The notes beneath the pieces were generated by a model. The model did no database searches, was not told the origin of the DNA, and worked only from the letters and a program-made list of their open reading frames with translations. From the IMG/VR virus record IMGVR_UViG_3300025168_000024, positions 1-31,687 of that record: 31,687 nt of DNA; one strand, written 5' to 3'. This document shows, one piece after another, positions 21,098-29,941 of this stretch; positions within the stretch are counted from its first letter, which is position 1, and every line of letters begins with the position of its first letter. This DNA comes from a virus. Made by a program: the position numbers and the translations under genes.

Positions 21098-22303
21098 ATG
21101 GAATGGCCCTCAGACAAAGTTGAACGAACAAGTATTAAATCAATTACACCGTATGCTCGGAATAGCAGAACTCACAGCGATGAACAGGTTGCACAGATAG
21201 CGGCAAGCATCAAAGAGTGGGGTTTCACAACGCCAATTTTAATAGATACCGATGGCGAAATCATAGCAGGACATGGCAGACTACTCGCTGCTCAACGGCT
21301 TGGACTCGAAGAAGTACCGACTATGACAGCCAAAGGATGGTCGGAAGCACAGAAACGAGCCTACGTCATCGCAGATAATAAACTTGCCCTCAATGCAGGG
21401 TGGAACGATGAGATGCTTAAAATAGAGCTAGATGGACTCAAAGAGTTAGATTTTGATCTGGATCTAGTAGGTTTTAGCGATGAGGAACTAGCCAAGTTAC
21501 TGCAAGAGCCTGAGAAAGAAGGGCTTACAGATGAGGACGATGTTCCCGAAGCACCAGAGAAACCTATTACTGTCGAGGGTGATATTTGGGTTCTAGGCAA
21601 TCATCGCCTTATGTGTGGGGATAGTACCAGTGTTGATGCAGTTGATATTCTTATGACAGGTGAAAAAGCTGATTTGATCCATACCGATCCACCCTATGGA
21701 ATTGGATATGGAGGATCAATGAAATTAGGGCAAGAAAAACATGGTTGGAAACAGCATAAAGGTGGTTGGGATGAAGAAAGGCCACCAAAGGAATTTTTTG
21801 ATCTGGCAGAATTACAATGTGAAAATCGGATTATATGGGGGGGCAACTATTTTAGTGATTTTTTACCTCCTACAATGGGGTGGTTAATTTGGGATAAAGG
21901 GCAAAGAGGATTTAGTTTAGCTGATGGGGAAATGGCTTGGACTTCTTTTAATAATGCTATGAGAATTAAAGAATATGCAAGAGCAAAGTCTAATCGAGAA
22001 GAAAGGCTTCATGCAACTCAAAAGCCCATAGAGTTAATACAGTGGGTTTTAGACTATGCAGATAGACATTCAAAGAAAAAACCTTATATTATATTAGATT
22101 TTTTTGGAGGTTCGGGATCAACTTTAATAGCTTGTGCAAAAACTAATAGAGTTTGTTATACTATGGAGCTAGATCCAAAATTTTGCGATGTTATTATAAA
22201 AAGATGGCAGGATTTCACAGGAGAGAAAGCTGTGCTACAATCATCAGGAAAAACATTTGATGAGTTGAAGTCAGAAAACGAGGCAGATCATGGCAAAAGG
22301 TGA
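21098..22303 (+). CDS. ParB-domain / DNA methyltransferase fusion (beta-class N4/N6)
   Basis: 401 residues. Residues 1-110 are a ParB/Srx-like domain with GHGRLLAAQRLGLEEVP, which resembles the ParB box. A linker precedes the methyltransferase domain: DPPYGIGY at 197-204 (motif IV, N6-adenine or N4-cytosine type) and FFGGSGST at 335-342 (motif I, S-adenosylmethionine site). Motif IV before motif I is the beta-class order. It would methylate phage DNA, probably against restriction. Its end overlaps terS by 14 bases, tying it to packaging. The specificity cannot be read from sequence. Confidence 0.88.
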   Translation: MEWPSDKVERTSIKSITPYARNSRTHSDEQVAQIAASIKEWGFTTPILIDTDGEIIAGHGRLLAAQRLGLEEVPTMTAKGWSEAQKRAYVIADNKLALNAGWNDEMLKIELDGLKELDFDLDLVGFSDEELAKLLQEPEKEGLTDEDDVPEAPEKPITVEGDIWVLGNHRLMCGDSTSVDAVDILMTGEKADLIHTDPPYGIGYGGSMKLGQEKHGWKQHKGGWDEERPPKEFFDLAELQCENRIIWGGNYFSDFLPPTMGWLIWDKGQRGFSLADGEMAWTSFNNAMRIKEYARAKSNREERLHATQKPIELIQWVLDYADRHSKKKPYIILDFFGGSGSTLIACAKTNRVCYTMELDPKFCDVIIKRWQDFTGEKAVLQSSGKTFDELKSENEADHGKR

Positions 22304-22676
22304 AGCAGGACGACCTGAAATAGAACTAACAGAAAAGCAAATTGATGAAGTAGAAACACTTGCAGCAGTTTTATCAACAGGAGATATTGCTGATTACTTT
22401 GGTATTGGTAGAACAACTTTCTATGCTTTAATGGAAAGAAACGCTCATATTTCCGAACGCTATAAAAAAGGAAGAGCCAAAGCAAAAGGTGCGATTGCAG
22501 GAAGTTTAATACAAAAAGCAAGATCGGGAGAGCTTGGAGCGCAGATATTCTATCTTAAAACTCAATGCGGATGGAAAGAAACTCAATCGCTAGAACACTC
22601 AAGCCCAGATGGATCGATGACTCCTACTAAAATAGAACGTATTATAATTGACAAATCTACAGATTCAGACTCCTAG
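22290..22676 (+). CDS. terS: Terminase small subunit
   Basis: 128 residues. A helix-turn-helix part (ADYFGIGRTTFYALMER, about 34-50) is followed by RAKAKGAIAGSLIQKARSGE and the QIFYLKTQCGWKE stretch (about 84-96), a signature of phage TerS. It recognises the packaging site and feeds DNA to the large subunit. The gene overlaps the methyltransferase gene by 14 bases and terL by 29. The C-terminus is acidic and disordered. Confidence 0.85.
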   Translation: MAKGEAGRPEIELTEKQIDEVETLAAVLSTGDIADYFGIGRTTFYALMERNAHISERYKKGRAKAKGAIAGSLIQKARSGELGAQIFYLKTQCGWKETQSLEHSSPDGSMTPTKIERIIIDKSTDSDS

Positions 22677-23865
22677 ATGGGCTTTGCCTTTATTAGAGGG
22701 CGCAAGTGGTCATCCTAGATACAGAGGTGCAAAGGGTGGTCGAGCATCTGGCAAGTCTCACTTCTTTGCCGAGGCTGTAATTGAACGACAGTTGATGAAC
22801 CCAGATAGCAGGGTTGTTTGTATTCGTGAGGTGCAGCGATCCCTCAAGTTCTCAGCTAAACAACTACTAGAGGATAAAATAACGGCTTTAGGCTTAGATC
22901 ATTTGTTTGAGATACAAACTACTGAGATAAAGAACTTACGAGGCGAAGGTGTTATAATCTTTCAAGGGATGCAGGATCATACGGCTGACAGCATTAAATC
23001 ACTAGAGGGTTTTGATTTGGCATGGTGCGAGGAAGCGCAAAGTTTATCGAAGCGATCAATCGAGTTATTAGATCCGACTATGCGTAAAGAAGGCGCAGAG
23101 CTTTGGTTTAGTTGGAACCCTCGACAGCCAAGTGACGCCGTAGAAGAAGTATTTAATACGAACGAAAACAGTCAGTTAGTACACGTTAACTATGATAATA
23201 ACCCTTTTGTTCCTGATGCGATGGTCGAACTGGCAGAGGTTGCTAAAGAGCGAGACTTTGAACGGTACTCTCATATCTGGTTAGGCGGTTACGAGGTCGT
23301 AAACGATGCTCAAGTCTTTCACGATAAATGGGGAATAGAGGACTTCGAGCCGATGCAAGGATGGCAAGGGCCATATTTAGGTGTAGACTTTGGCTTTAGA
23401 CCAGATCCTTTAGTTGCTGTTAAATGTTGGGTACACGATGAAAACCTATACATTGAGAAAGAGGCTTACGGAGTAGGAATAGAAATAGATAATACTCACA
23501 ACTTCATAACGAAGATAATACCAGAGTTTGATAGGTATACTTGCCGAGCCGATAGCGCAGAACCCAAGACAATTAGCTATCTACAAAGGCATGGTTTTCC
23601 TCGGATGGAAGGTGTAAAAAAGTGGCCTAATAGTATACAAGAAGGAATTAGGTTTATTCGTGGGTTTAAATCTGTCATAATAGCACCAAGCTGCAAGGGC
23701 GCTATTGACGACTTTAGGTTATATAGTCATAAGGTGGATAAATTGTCGGGTGATATAATGCCAGATATAATTGATGCTAACAATCATGCTCCCGATGCAG
23801 TTAGATACGCAATCGCGCCTTTAATTAAAGCACAGGCATCAGGTAAAATGGTGATTAGAATATGA
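22648..23865 (+). CDS. terL: Terminase large subunit (ATPase-nuclease), TTG start
   Basis: 405 residues. Walker A is GGRASGKS (30-37), Walker B is DLAWCEEA (123-130) with E128 or E129 as catalytic carboxylate, and the nuclease carries D247 in GVDFGF and D302 in RADSAE, with DANNHAPDAVRY near the end. It powers DNA packaging and cuts concatemers. TTG at 22648 is the only start in this frame before the motif-bearing N-terminus, since an in-frame TAA precedes it directly. The next ATG is outside the ATPase core. Confidence 0.92.
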   Translation: MTNLQIQTPRWALPLLEGASGHPRYRGAKGGRASGKSHFFAEAVIERQLMNPDSRVVCIREVQRSLKFSAKQLLEDKITALGLDHLFEIQTTEIKNLRGEGVIIFQGMQDHTADSIKSLEGFDLAWCEEAQSLSKRSIELLDPTMRKEGAELWFSWNPRQPSDAVEEVFNTNENSQLVHVNYDNNPFVPDAMVELAEVAKERDFERYSHIWLGGYEVVNDAQVFHDKWGIEDFEPMQGWQGPYLGVDFGFRPDPLVAVKCWVHDENLYIEKEAYGVGIEIDNTHNFITKIIPEFDRYTCRADSAEPKTISYLQRHGFPRMEGVKKWPNSIQEGIRFIRGFKSVIIAPSCKGAIDDFRLYSHKVDKLSGDIMPDIIDANNHAPDAVRYAIAPLIKAQASGKMVIRI

Positions 23866-25286
23866 GTAATTCAGTTGCAAACCGTTCTCCAGAAATAGAA
23901 ACAATGCTGAAAATGTCAGCGCCTTGTCGAGACCTTATGAAAGGTGGTCGATATATGCGTGAACAAGGTGAGACATACTTACCTAAGTTTCCACAGGAGA
24001 CAGAGGATGATTACGAGGCAAGATTAGCCTCAACATGGCTCTTTGATGGAGTAGGTAAAACAATCGATGATCTATCAGGCAAGGTATTCGAAACGCCTGT
24101 TGTACTTGCAGAAACAGGAACGGATCTGGATATTTGGGCTTTTAACGTAGATTTACAAGGTCGAGATATTGCACAGTTTTCAAGAGATATATTCGATGAG
24201 GCTCAAGCGTCAGGCATTTCTTTTATTATGGTGGATTCTCCTGCAAGAGGTGAATTAACTAGAGTGCAAGCTCAAGCAGGGAACTTTAGGCCGTATTTTG
24301 TTAACTTAACAATAGAAGATGTTCTTGGTTATAAAACAGACGTAATCGATAACGTGCCAACGCTAACTCAGATCCGTATTATGGAAACAATATACGAGGA
24401 TACTGATGATGAGTTCGAGCATAAACAGATAGAGCAAATTCGTGTTTGTACTTTGCCAGTAGAAGATGGTCGAGTAGTTGGAACGGTTAATCTTCGTTTA
24501 TTTAGGCAAAACGCAGATAATCAATGGAGTCTATACGATGAATATGAAACAGGTATGCCAAGAATATATATAGCTGCTTGTGATTTAGGTCGTGATGGTT
24601 ACTTGAAAGCCAAACCTCCACACGCTCGATTAGCGGAGATAAATCTAGCTCACTGGCGATCTCAATCAGATCAGGCCAATATTATGCACCATGCCAGAGC
24701 GCCAATGAAATACTTTCACGGCTACAGCAAGGAAGATTTAGAAGAGTTTACGGAAGGCGCAGGATACGCTTTTTTCTCAACTAACGAGAATGCTAAGATC
24801 GGAGTTGTTGAACATAGCGGAGCAGCTATCGATGCAGGACGAACTGAACTCAAGGATATGGAGTTTCAGATGCAAGCAATGGGTTTGCAGTTAGTTGTGT
24901 CGAGAACAGGATCATCTACAGCAACAGGTGATATGATTGACGAGCAAAAGATAAACAGTCGATTAGGAATGTGGGCTGATAATCTAAAGGATACATTAGA
25001 GCTTGCTTTTACTTGGATGGCTGAAATGGCTGATATAAACGCAGAAAAGATAGATATAGTCATAAACAAGGACTTTGCTGCAAACGCATTATCTCACTTG
25101 GAAATGGACGCTTTGAACAAGATGTATCTAACTGAGGTTATTTCTAAGCAGACATATATCAACGAAGCGAAACGCAGAAACATATTATCGGAAGAGGTTA
25201 GCTTTGACGATGAGCAAGATTATATGATGCAAGAGCCTATGGATGAACCTGATAGTATAGAAACGCAAGATGGCAATAACCGATGA
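23862..25286 (+). CDS. Portal protein (DUF4055 type)
   Basis: 474 residues. The N-terminal region with RDLMKGGRYMREQGETYLPKF and the FDGVGKTIDDLSGKVFETPV stretch (about 62-81) matches DUF4055 portals. The middle holds alpha-beta segments with TRVQAQAGNFRPYFVNLTIE. The C-terminus is acidic. Twelve copies would form the DNA channel at one capsid vertex. It lies right after terL (4-base overlap) and overlaps the MuF-like gene by 17 bases, the conserved packaging order. Confidence 0.85.
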   Translation: MSNSVANRSPEIETMLKMSAPCRDLMKGGRYMREQGETYLPKFPQETEDDYEARLASTWLFDGVGKTIDDLSGKVFETPVVLAETGTDLDIWAFNVDLQGRDIAQFSRDIFDEAQASGISFIMVDSPARGELTRVQAQAGNFRPYFVNLTIEDVLGYKTDVIDNVPTLTQIRIMETIYEDTDDEFEHKQIEQIRVCTLPVEDGRVVGTVNLRLFRQNADNQWSLYDEYETGMPRIYIAACDLGRDGYLKAKPPHARLAEINLAHWRSQSDQANIMHHARAPMKYFHGYSKEDLEEFTEGAGYAFFSTNENAKIGVVEHSGAAIDAGRTELKDMEFQMQAMGLQLVVSRTGSSTATGDMIDEQKINSRLGMWADNLKDTLELAFTWMAEMADINAEKIDIVINKDFAANALSHLEMDALNKMYLTEVISKQTYINEAKRRNILSEEVSFDDEQDYMMQEPMDEPDSIETQDGNNR

Positions 25287-27066
25287 TATTCTTGACGATA
25301 CCTTACGTCATGCACATTACTTAGAAAGATATAAATCAGGCGTAGTAAACAAAGTTGTCGGTTTGCTGAATAATGGCAACGATAAATATTACGCTCAAAT
25401 TTATCGATCTAAGATAGAAAACCTCAATCGAAGAGATGTTGATAAGCTACTTGTCAGGCTAAAGAAGTCTATCAAAGCAGGATATGAACCTGTTGTTGAG
25501 TTGCTCGATGGTGAGATCAGGGATCTAGGTGAGAGCGAAAGCAGATGGCAAAAGAAGATTATCGATGGATTAGTTCCTATCGAGCTAGATTGGGAAGCAC
25601 CAAGCGAAGAACAGATCTATGCTTCAGTAAACGCTAGGCCATTCGAAGGGCTTTTATTAAAGGATTGGTATAAAGGTCTGGAAGATGGAGCGTTTAGACG
25701 TATTAAGCAAAACATTATGCAGGGCTATGTCGAAGGGCAAACGACAGATCAGATCGTAAGAAATATTAGAGATGTATCAGAAGGTAGAAGTCGAAGGGCA
25801 GCAGAAACGGCTGTTAGAACGGCTTTAGCACATACATCAAACATCGCTCGAAACGAAAGCTATCGCAGAAATAAGCGTGTAATTAAGGCGATTGAGTGGG
25901 TGGCAACCCTAGACAATAGAACGACAGCCGTTTGTCGAGCAAGAGATGGAAAGACTTATCCATACAACAAAGGGCCAAGACCTCCTGCTCATGCAGGGTG
26001 CAGATCGACAACTATTCCAGTGCTTAAATCACTTAGGCAGCTAGGAATTAAGGCTGATGAAGTGCCAGTTAAATCAACTAGGGCATCGATGAACGGTCAA
26101 GTATCCAATGAACTCAACTATGATGGATGGCTTCGTAAGCAACCAGTAGAGTTCCAAGATGATGTTTTAGGCGTACAAAAGGGTAGATTATTCCGAAAAG
26201 GTTTAACGATGGAGCGATTTGTCGATAAGGAAGGTCGAGAGTTTACGCTTAAAGAGCTTGAATCACGCGAAGCAGAGATATGGGCAAAGGTTTATGGTGG
26301 TGATGTTAAACCTAAAGCCAAGCCAAGAAAGCCACCATCTAAGCCGAAAATAGATGTTATGTCTGTCATGACGGTCAAAGGGTTCACAAAGGACGAGCTT
26401 AACAGCAAGCTAAACAGTGGATTATCGCCACTAACTGCTAGAATTGCCGATAAGCTGCCAAAACCTAATAAAATCGTGGGCGGTAAAAACAAAGGTGTCT
26501 ATAGGTCTGGGCAAAGAGTGGTTGAGTCTGGTTTAGAGCGAGATGTAATGGCTCACGAATACGGCCATCACATTGATGGTATGCTCCAAGTTGATCCTAA
26601 TACTGGAAGTAAAGGCTTAAAGAAAAGATACTGGTCAACCGAAGGGCTAAAAGAAGCGTGGGAAAAAGATCGTGCAGCTAGTGGTCTTTTTCGAGTTAGT
26701 AAGGAAAAAAAGAATAAACGCCTCTTGGAGATAAAAGATGAATTGTTTAACACGACAACGGTAACTAAAACTCTTCCATCAGGCTCAACTTACGAAACTA
26801 CTAAACGTAATTTTAATTTTGATGGCGTCGATGGAATTTCTGATATCGTTGATAGTTTTGTTAAAGGCGACTTCAGGAGGAATTATAACGCTTACGGTCA
26901 CTCAAAATCGTACTGGAGTCAAAAATCTTCTGGAACGACAGAAGCATTTGCTAATCTCTATGCAATACAAAACCGTCCAGAAGCAGCCGCATACGCAAAA
27001 AAGAATTTCCCCAATCTTTATAGGGAGTTTATGAGAAAACTGGAGGAAGTAGATGCTAATCCTTAA
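25270..27066 (+). CDS. MuF-like minor head protein with C-terminal zincin domain
   Basis: 598 residues. The MuF motif covers about 218-250: TTAVCRARDGKTYP and PPAHAGCRSTTIPV, which includes paired Cys. After a Lys/Pro-rich linker (about 335-360) a second domain contains AHEYGHHIDG, an H-E-x-x-H zinc site with H429, E430 and H433, and a candidate third ligand E558 in TEAFANLYA. The protein may therefore be a capsid-borne or injected metallopeptidase. Extra domains on MuF proteins are often effectors delivered with the DNA, but the substrate is unknown. Confidence 0.82.
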   Translation: MAITDDILDDTLRHAHYLERYKSGVVNKVVGLLNNGNDKYYAQIYRSKIENLNRRDVDKLLVRLKKSIKAGYEPVVELLDGEIRDLGESESRWQKKIIDGLVPIELDWEAPSEEQIYASVNARPFEGLLLKDWYKGLEDGAFRRIKQNIMQGYVEGQTTDQIVRNIRDVSEGRSRRAAETAVRTALAHTSNIARNESYRRNKRVIKAIEWVATLDNRTTAVCRARDGKTYPYNKGPRPPAHAGCRSTTIPVLKSLRQLGIKADEVPVKSTRASMNGQVSNELNYDGWLRKQPVEFQDDVLGVQKGRLFRKGLTMERFVDKEGREFTLKELESREAEIWAKVYGGDVKPKAKPRKPPSKPKIDVMSVMTVKGFTKDELNSKLNSGLSPLTARIADKLPKPNKIVGGKNKGVYRSGQRVVESGLERDVMAHEYGHHIDGMLQVDPNTGSKGLKKRYWSTEGLKEAWEKDRAASGLFRVSKEKKNKRLLEIKDELFNTTTVTKTLPSGSTYETTKRNFNFDGVDGISDIVDSFVKGDFRRNYNAYGHSKSYWSQKSSGTTEAFANLYAIQNRPEAAAYAKKNFPNLYREFMRKLEEVDANP

Positions 27067-27232
27067 TGATGTTTTAGATATGTATATGAAAAAGTTTAAC
27101 TTAGACGAGGAGCCTATCTTACCGATGGGGTCAGCCGAGGAAGCAATAGAAATGCTTATGATAGCTATCGATACTAATAAAAAACTTACATTTGAGTGGG
27201 ATAATTTAGATCCAGATCAATATAGCCTATAG
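27053..27232 (+). CDS. Small acidic protein after MuF gene (59 aa)
   Basis: 59 residues, acidic and helical (MYMKKFNLDEEPILPMGSAE; EEAIEMLMIAIDTN). GGAGG (27042-27046) lies 6 bases before the ATG, a very good ribosome site inside the end of the MuF-like gene, with a 14-base overlap. A possible immunity or regulatory partner of the fused metallopeptidase domain, since small acidic proteins often neutralise a neighbouring enzyme, but this is only inference. Confidence 0.65.
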   Translation: MLILNDVLDMYMKKFNLDEEPILPMGSAEEAIEMLMIAIDTNKKLTFEWDNLDPDQYSL

Positions 27233-27245
27233 ATTATTAAGATGC

Positions 27246-27297
27246 GTACCAATCTTAGTAATTTAGACAGGAACTAACCTGTTAAGCGAAACGGTAC
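27246..27297 (+). promoter_or_regulatory. Nested hairpins in leader before scaffold gene
   Basis: ACAGG (27267-27271) pairs with CCTGT (27278-27282) around AACTAA. This lies inside GTACC (27246-27250) paired with GGTAC (27293-27297). The structure ends before the AAAGGA ribosome site of the scaffold gene. No T-run follows. Possibly an RNA stability or translation element for the high-demand capsid genes. Only short stems support it. Confidence 0.4.
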
Positions 27298-27316
27298 AGC
27301 GCAAAGGAACCATATC

Positions 27317-28012
27317 ATGGCAGAAGAAGCACAAGCAGTAGAAGAAACACAAGTCGAAACGGAAACTGTAGACAATCGAGATGATCTAATAGCTGATCTA
27401 AATAAGCAGCTAAAAGAAACTAATCAGAAGCTAGTCGATTCAAACGAAGAGGCTATGCGTAGACGCAAGACAAATGAGCGTCTGAAGTTAGAGGTCGAGA
27501 CTTTACAAAATAAGCCAGTTGAACAGGCCGACAATAGTAATGAGGCAATAATAGCGCAGATCAAATCGCAGTACGAAGAGAAGCTACAAGCAGAGCAATC
27601 TATTCGTCAGGATCTCGTAAAAAGAAATGCTATGAACGAGTTAAAATCAGAGTTAGCAGGACAAAATATTATATCTGATGGATTAGAACCGCTATCTCTC
27701 TTAGCAAAAGAAAGAATTGGGTTTGACGAGAATGGAAATATTCGTATAATGTCGTCAGATAAGTCTAAACCCCTCGCAGGATCGGGTGGCGATGGTTACG
27801 CAACTATTGCGGATCTAGCCAAAGAACTTGCAGCGTCAGGAACAGGTCAGCTTTTTGTAAAAGATGGTGGTGTTTCAGGAGGTGGTAAGCCTCCAGCGAG
27901 TTCAGGCGGCAAGTCTGGCGTTAAATCGGTGACGCGCTCACAATTCAATACAATGGGTCAAAGAGAACGTTCACTATTCTTCAAAGATGGCGGCAAGGTC
28001 GTTAATGGCTAA
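27317..28012 (+). CDS. Capsid scaffolding protein
   Basis: 231 residues, acidic N-terminus and long helical coiled coil (about 23-115, with DLIADLNKQLKETNQKLVDS), then a Gly-rich disordered segment (about 150-205) and a basic helical tail. This is the shape of phage scaffolding proteins, which guide coat assembly and then leave. It lies directly before the coat gene. No protease domain is visible, so scaffold exit or cleavage by the MuF zincin are both possible. Confidence 0.75.
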   Translation: MAEEAQAVEETQVETETVDNRDDLIADLNKQLKETNQKLVDSNEEAMRRRKTNERLKLEVETLQNKPVEQADNSNEAIIAQIKSQYEEKLQAEQSIRQDLVKRNAMNELKSELAGQNIISDGLEPLSLLAKERIGFDENGNIRIMSSDKSKPLAGSGGDGYATIADLAKELAASGTGQLFVKDGGVSGGGKPPASSGGKSGVKSVTRSQFNTMGQRERSLFFKDGGKVVNG

Positions 28013-28036
28013 CCGTTAAACAGAAAGGAAAATGTT

Positions 28037-29179
28037 ATGGCAAACGTCTTAACAGATCTGGCGGCAGACATTTATAGAGCTGCTGACATTGTAGGCCGAG
28101 AACTAACAGGCTTTATCCCTGCTTCAACTGTGAACGCAGGATCAGAAGAAGCTGCTGTTGGGCAGAACGTGCGTTCATTCGCTACTCCTGCTGCAACCGC
28201 AGTAACAATCGCACCAAGTATGACTATTCCAGAGGGAACAGATCAAACACTAACTAACAAAACGCTGACAATATCTAATCAGCGCGGTGTTCAGATCCCA
28301 TACACTGGGGAAGATGTACGCTTCTTAGATGGTGGCGCAGGATACGAAACAGTTTATGGCGCACAAATCCAACAGGCTATGCGAACACTTGTGAACGAAA
28401 TGGAAGCTGATTTAGCTGAAGAAGCATATAAGAACGCTTCTCGTGCAGTTGGTACAGCAGGAACAACTCCATTTGGTTCAAACTTCAACACAGTTGCAGA
28501 AGCTCGTCAAATCTTGGCTGACAACGGAATGCCAACAAATGATGGACTAATGAGCTTGGTTGTAAACACAAGTGCAGGAGTTAATCTTCGTAACTTAGCA
28601 ACACTTACTCAAGTAAACACAGCAGGAAGTGACGATACTCTTCGCAGAGGTGAGCTACTTAACTTGCAAGGTGTTTCACTGAAAGAAAGTAGCCAAGTGC
28701 AGAGCCACACCAAAGGCACAGGTACATCTTACCTTGTCAACAATGCTTCAGCAGCAATCGGTGATACTACAATCCCTGCTGATGGTGGTTCAGGTACAAT
28801 CGTTGCAGGAGATGTGATTACAATTGCAGGCGATACAAACGCTTATGTTGTAAATACTGCTCTCGCAGGCGGTAACTTGGTTGTAGGTGATACTGGTCTA
28901 CGAGTGGCAGTTGCAGATAACGCAGCGATCACAGTGGGCAATAACTACACTGCAAACGTTATGATGCACCAAGCAGGAATGGAAATCGCAATGAGAGCGC
29001 CTGCTAAACCAACAGGTGGCGATGCTGCTGAGGACATCATGGTCGTTCAAGATCCACTAACTGGAATGGTCTTTGAGGTTGCTGTTTATAAAGGCTTCAA
29101 CAAAGCAATGATCCAAGTTGGTGCAGTCTGGGGCGTAAAAGCATGGAACTCAGACGCAATCGCGGTTCTTATGGGATAA
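28037..29179 (+). CDS. Major capsid protein (P22 coat-like)
   Basis: 380 residues. The N-terminal arm has VLTDLAADIYRAADIVGREL and the ITIPEGTDQ-like stretch of P22 gp5-type coat proteins. A beta-rich insertion (about 230-300: PADGGSGTIVAGDVITIAGD) matches the I-domain position of that family. The C-terminus ends VGAVWGVKAWNSDAIAVLMG. AAAGGA precedes the ATG, and a strong terminator follows at 29187. It forms the HK97-fold shell around the scaffold. Confidence 0.85.
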   Translation: MANVLTDLAADIYRAADIVGRELTGFIPASTVNAGSEEAAVGQNVRSFATPAATAVTIAPSMTIPEGTDQTLTNKTLTISNQRGVQIPYTGEDVRFLDGGAGYETVYGAQIQQAMRTLVNEMEADLAEEAYKNASRAVGTAGTTPFGSNFNTVAEARQILADNGMPTNDGLMSLVVNTSAGVNLRNLATLTQVNTAGSDDTLRRGELLNLQGVSLKESSQVQSHTKGTGTSYLVNNASAAIGDTTIPADGGSGTIVAGDVITIAGDTNAYVVNTALAGGNLVVGDTGLRVAVADNAAITVGNNYTANVMMHQAGMEIAMRAPAKPTGGDAAEDIMVVQDPLTGMVFEVAVYKGFNKAMIQVGAVWGVKAWNSDAIAVLMG

Positions 29180-29186
29180 TTGATCA

Positions 29187-29204
29187 GGGGCGAAAGCCCC
29201 TTTT
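29187..29204 (+). terminator. Terminator after coat gene
   Basis: GGGGC (29187-29191), GAAA tetraloop, GCCCC (29196-29200), then TTTT. Compact and stable, likely to end or reduce transcription after the coat gene, so downstream genes may be expressed at lower level. Confidence 0.82.
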
Positions 29205-29207
29205 CTT

Positions 29208-29247
29208 CCTCACTGGGTTAGGTCACGCACTGCGAAGGTGAGGTTTT
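29208..29247 (+). terminator. Second hairpin after coat gene, tandem terminator candidate
   Basis: CCTCAC (29208-29213) pairs with GTGAGG (29238-29243) across a 24-base loop, followed by TTTT. It directly follows the first terminator and precedes the basic-protein cassette. Confidence 0.5.
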
Positions 29248-29265
29248 AATTCTAAGGAGATTGAT

Positions 29266-29355
29266 ATGCCAAAAGGAATGGGTACTTACGGAACTAAGAA
29301 GGGTCGTCCACCAAAGAAAAAGGGTGGTAAAAAAAAGGGTGGTAAGAAAAAGTAA
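29266..29355 (+). CDS. 29-residue Lys/Gly-rich basic peptide
   Basis: MPKGMGTYGTKKGRPPKKKG followed by more Lys-Gly repeats: about half of residues are Lys or Arg. AAGGAG is present at 29254-29259 before the ATG. Peptides with the MPKGMGTYG start recur in marine phages after the capsid gene. It may bind DNA or RNA inside the head. The stop overlaps the next ATG (TAATG). Confidence 0.65.
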   Translation: MPKGMGTYGTKKGRPPKKKGGKKKGGKKK

Positions 29356-29528
29356 TGGCAATAGGCGTTAAACATTACTTGCGAGATGGAACTGTCTTTA
29401 AGGGTAATTCTCACAGGATGCCAAACGGTCAGATTCATTCTGGCAAGACGCATGGTAGAACAAGCAAACGCTTATATCACTTTTCACAGTTAAGTATGAC
29501 AGCCAAGAAGAAGGCTAGAAAGAGATAA
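29355..29528 (+). CDS. Basic His/Lys-rich small protein (57 aa)
   Basis: 57 residues. The core MPNGQIHSGKTHGRTSKRLY is a conserved-looking motif seen in small proteins of aquatic phages and some large DNA viruses. The C-terminus is Lys/Arg-rich. Coupled by TAATG to the previous gene. No enzymatic motif is seen. A DNA-associated structural role is the best guess. Confidence 0.65.
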   Translation: MAIGVKHYLRDGTVFKGNSHRMPNGQIHSGKTHGRTSKRLYHFSQLSMTAKKKARKR

Positions 29529-29530
29529 CA

Positions 29531-29713
29531 GTGCCTAAAGGACGTAAATCAACCGTTAACGCAGCAGGAAACTACACAAAGCCTAAAATGCGTAAGCAGT
29601 TGTTTTACTCTATTAAACGTGGATCAAAAGGCGGTCGCGCAGGGCAATGGAGTGCTAGAAAGGCTCAAATGTTAGCTAGACGATATAAAGCAGCAGGAGG
29701 AGGGTACAGATAG
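29531..29713 (+). CDS. Basic small protein, DUF5872-like, GTG start
   Basis: 60 residues beginning at GTG (29531), 2 bases after the previous stop. NYTKPKMRKQLFYSIKRGSK, GQWSARKAQMLARRYK and a final AAGGGYR match the pattern of DUF5872-like proteins that occur in phages and nucleocytoplasmic large DNA viruses. Very basic. Function unknown, probably nucleic-acid binding or virion structure. Confidence 0.68.
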   Translation: MPKGRKSTVNAAGNYTKPKMRKQLFYSIKRGSKGGRAGQWSARKAQMLARRYKAAGGGYR

Positions 29714-29941
29714 ATGGCTCTCAAGAAGTCGCAAATATCGCTTAGAAAATGGACAGGTGAGAAGTGGGATTATACAGGCAAGAAGAAAAAGAGTCGTTAC
29801 TTACCAAAGTCTGTAAGAGATAGCTTAACCCCTGCACAAAAAGCAGCAGGATCACGAGCAAAGAATAAAGCTACAAAGTCAGGTAAACAATCGGCTAAAT
29901 ATACTAAGTCAGAACGCAGAGCATTAAGGCGAATAAGATGA
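29714..29941 (+). CDS. Basic small protein (75 aa), marine-virus family
   Basis: 75 residues, Lys/Arg-rich. LRKWTGEKWDYTGKKKKSRY, SLTPAQKAAGSRAKNKATKS and the end YTKSERRALRRIR form a pattern seen in aquatic virus proteins. The ATG follows the previous stop directly. Same cassette as 29266-30219. Confidence 0.65.
   Translation: MALKKSQISLRKWTGEKWDYTGKKKKSRYLPKSVRDSLTPAQKAAGSRAKNKATKSGKQSAKYTKSERRALRRIR

Noticed and set aside
29208-29247. tRNA or riboswitch between coat gene and basic cassette
   Set aside because: No cloverleaf or known aptamer pattern. One simple stem with a T-run fits a terminator better.
29317-29355. A AAA AAG slippery-looking run in the 29-residue Lys-rich gene
   Set aside because: A -1 shift meets TAA within a few codons and does not enter the next gene. 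The run follows from Lys codons.
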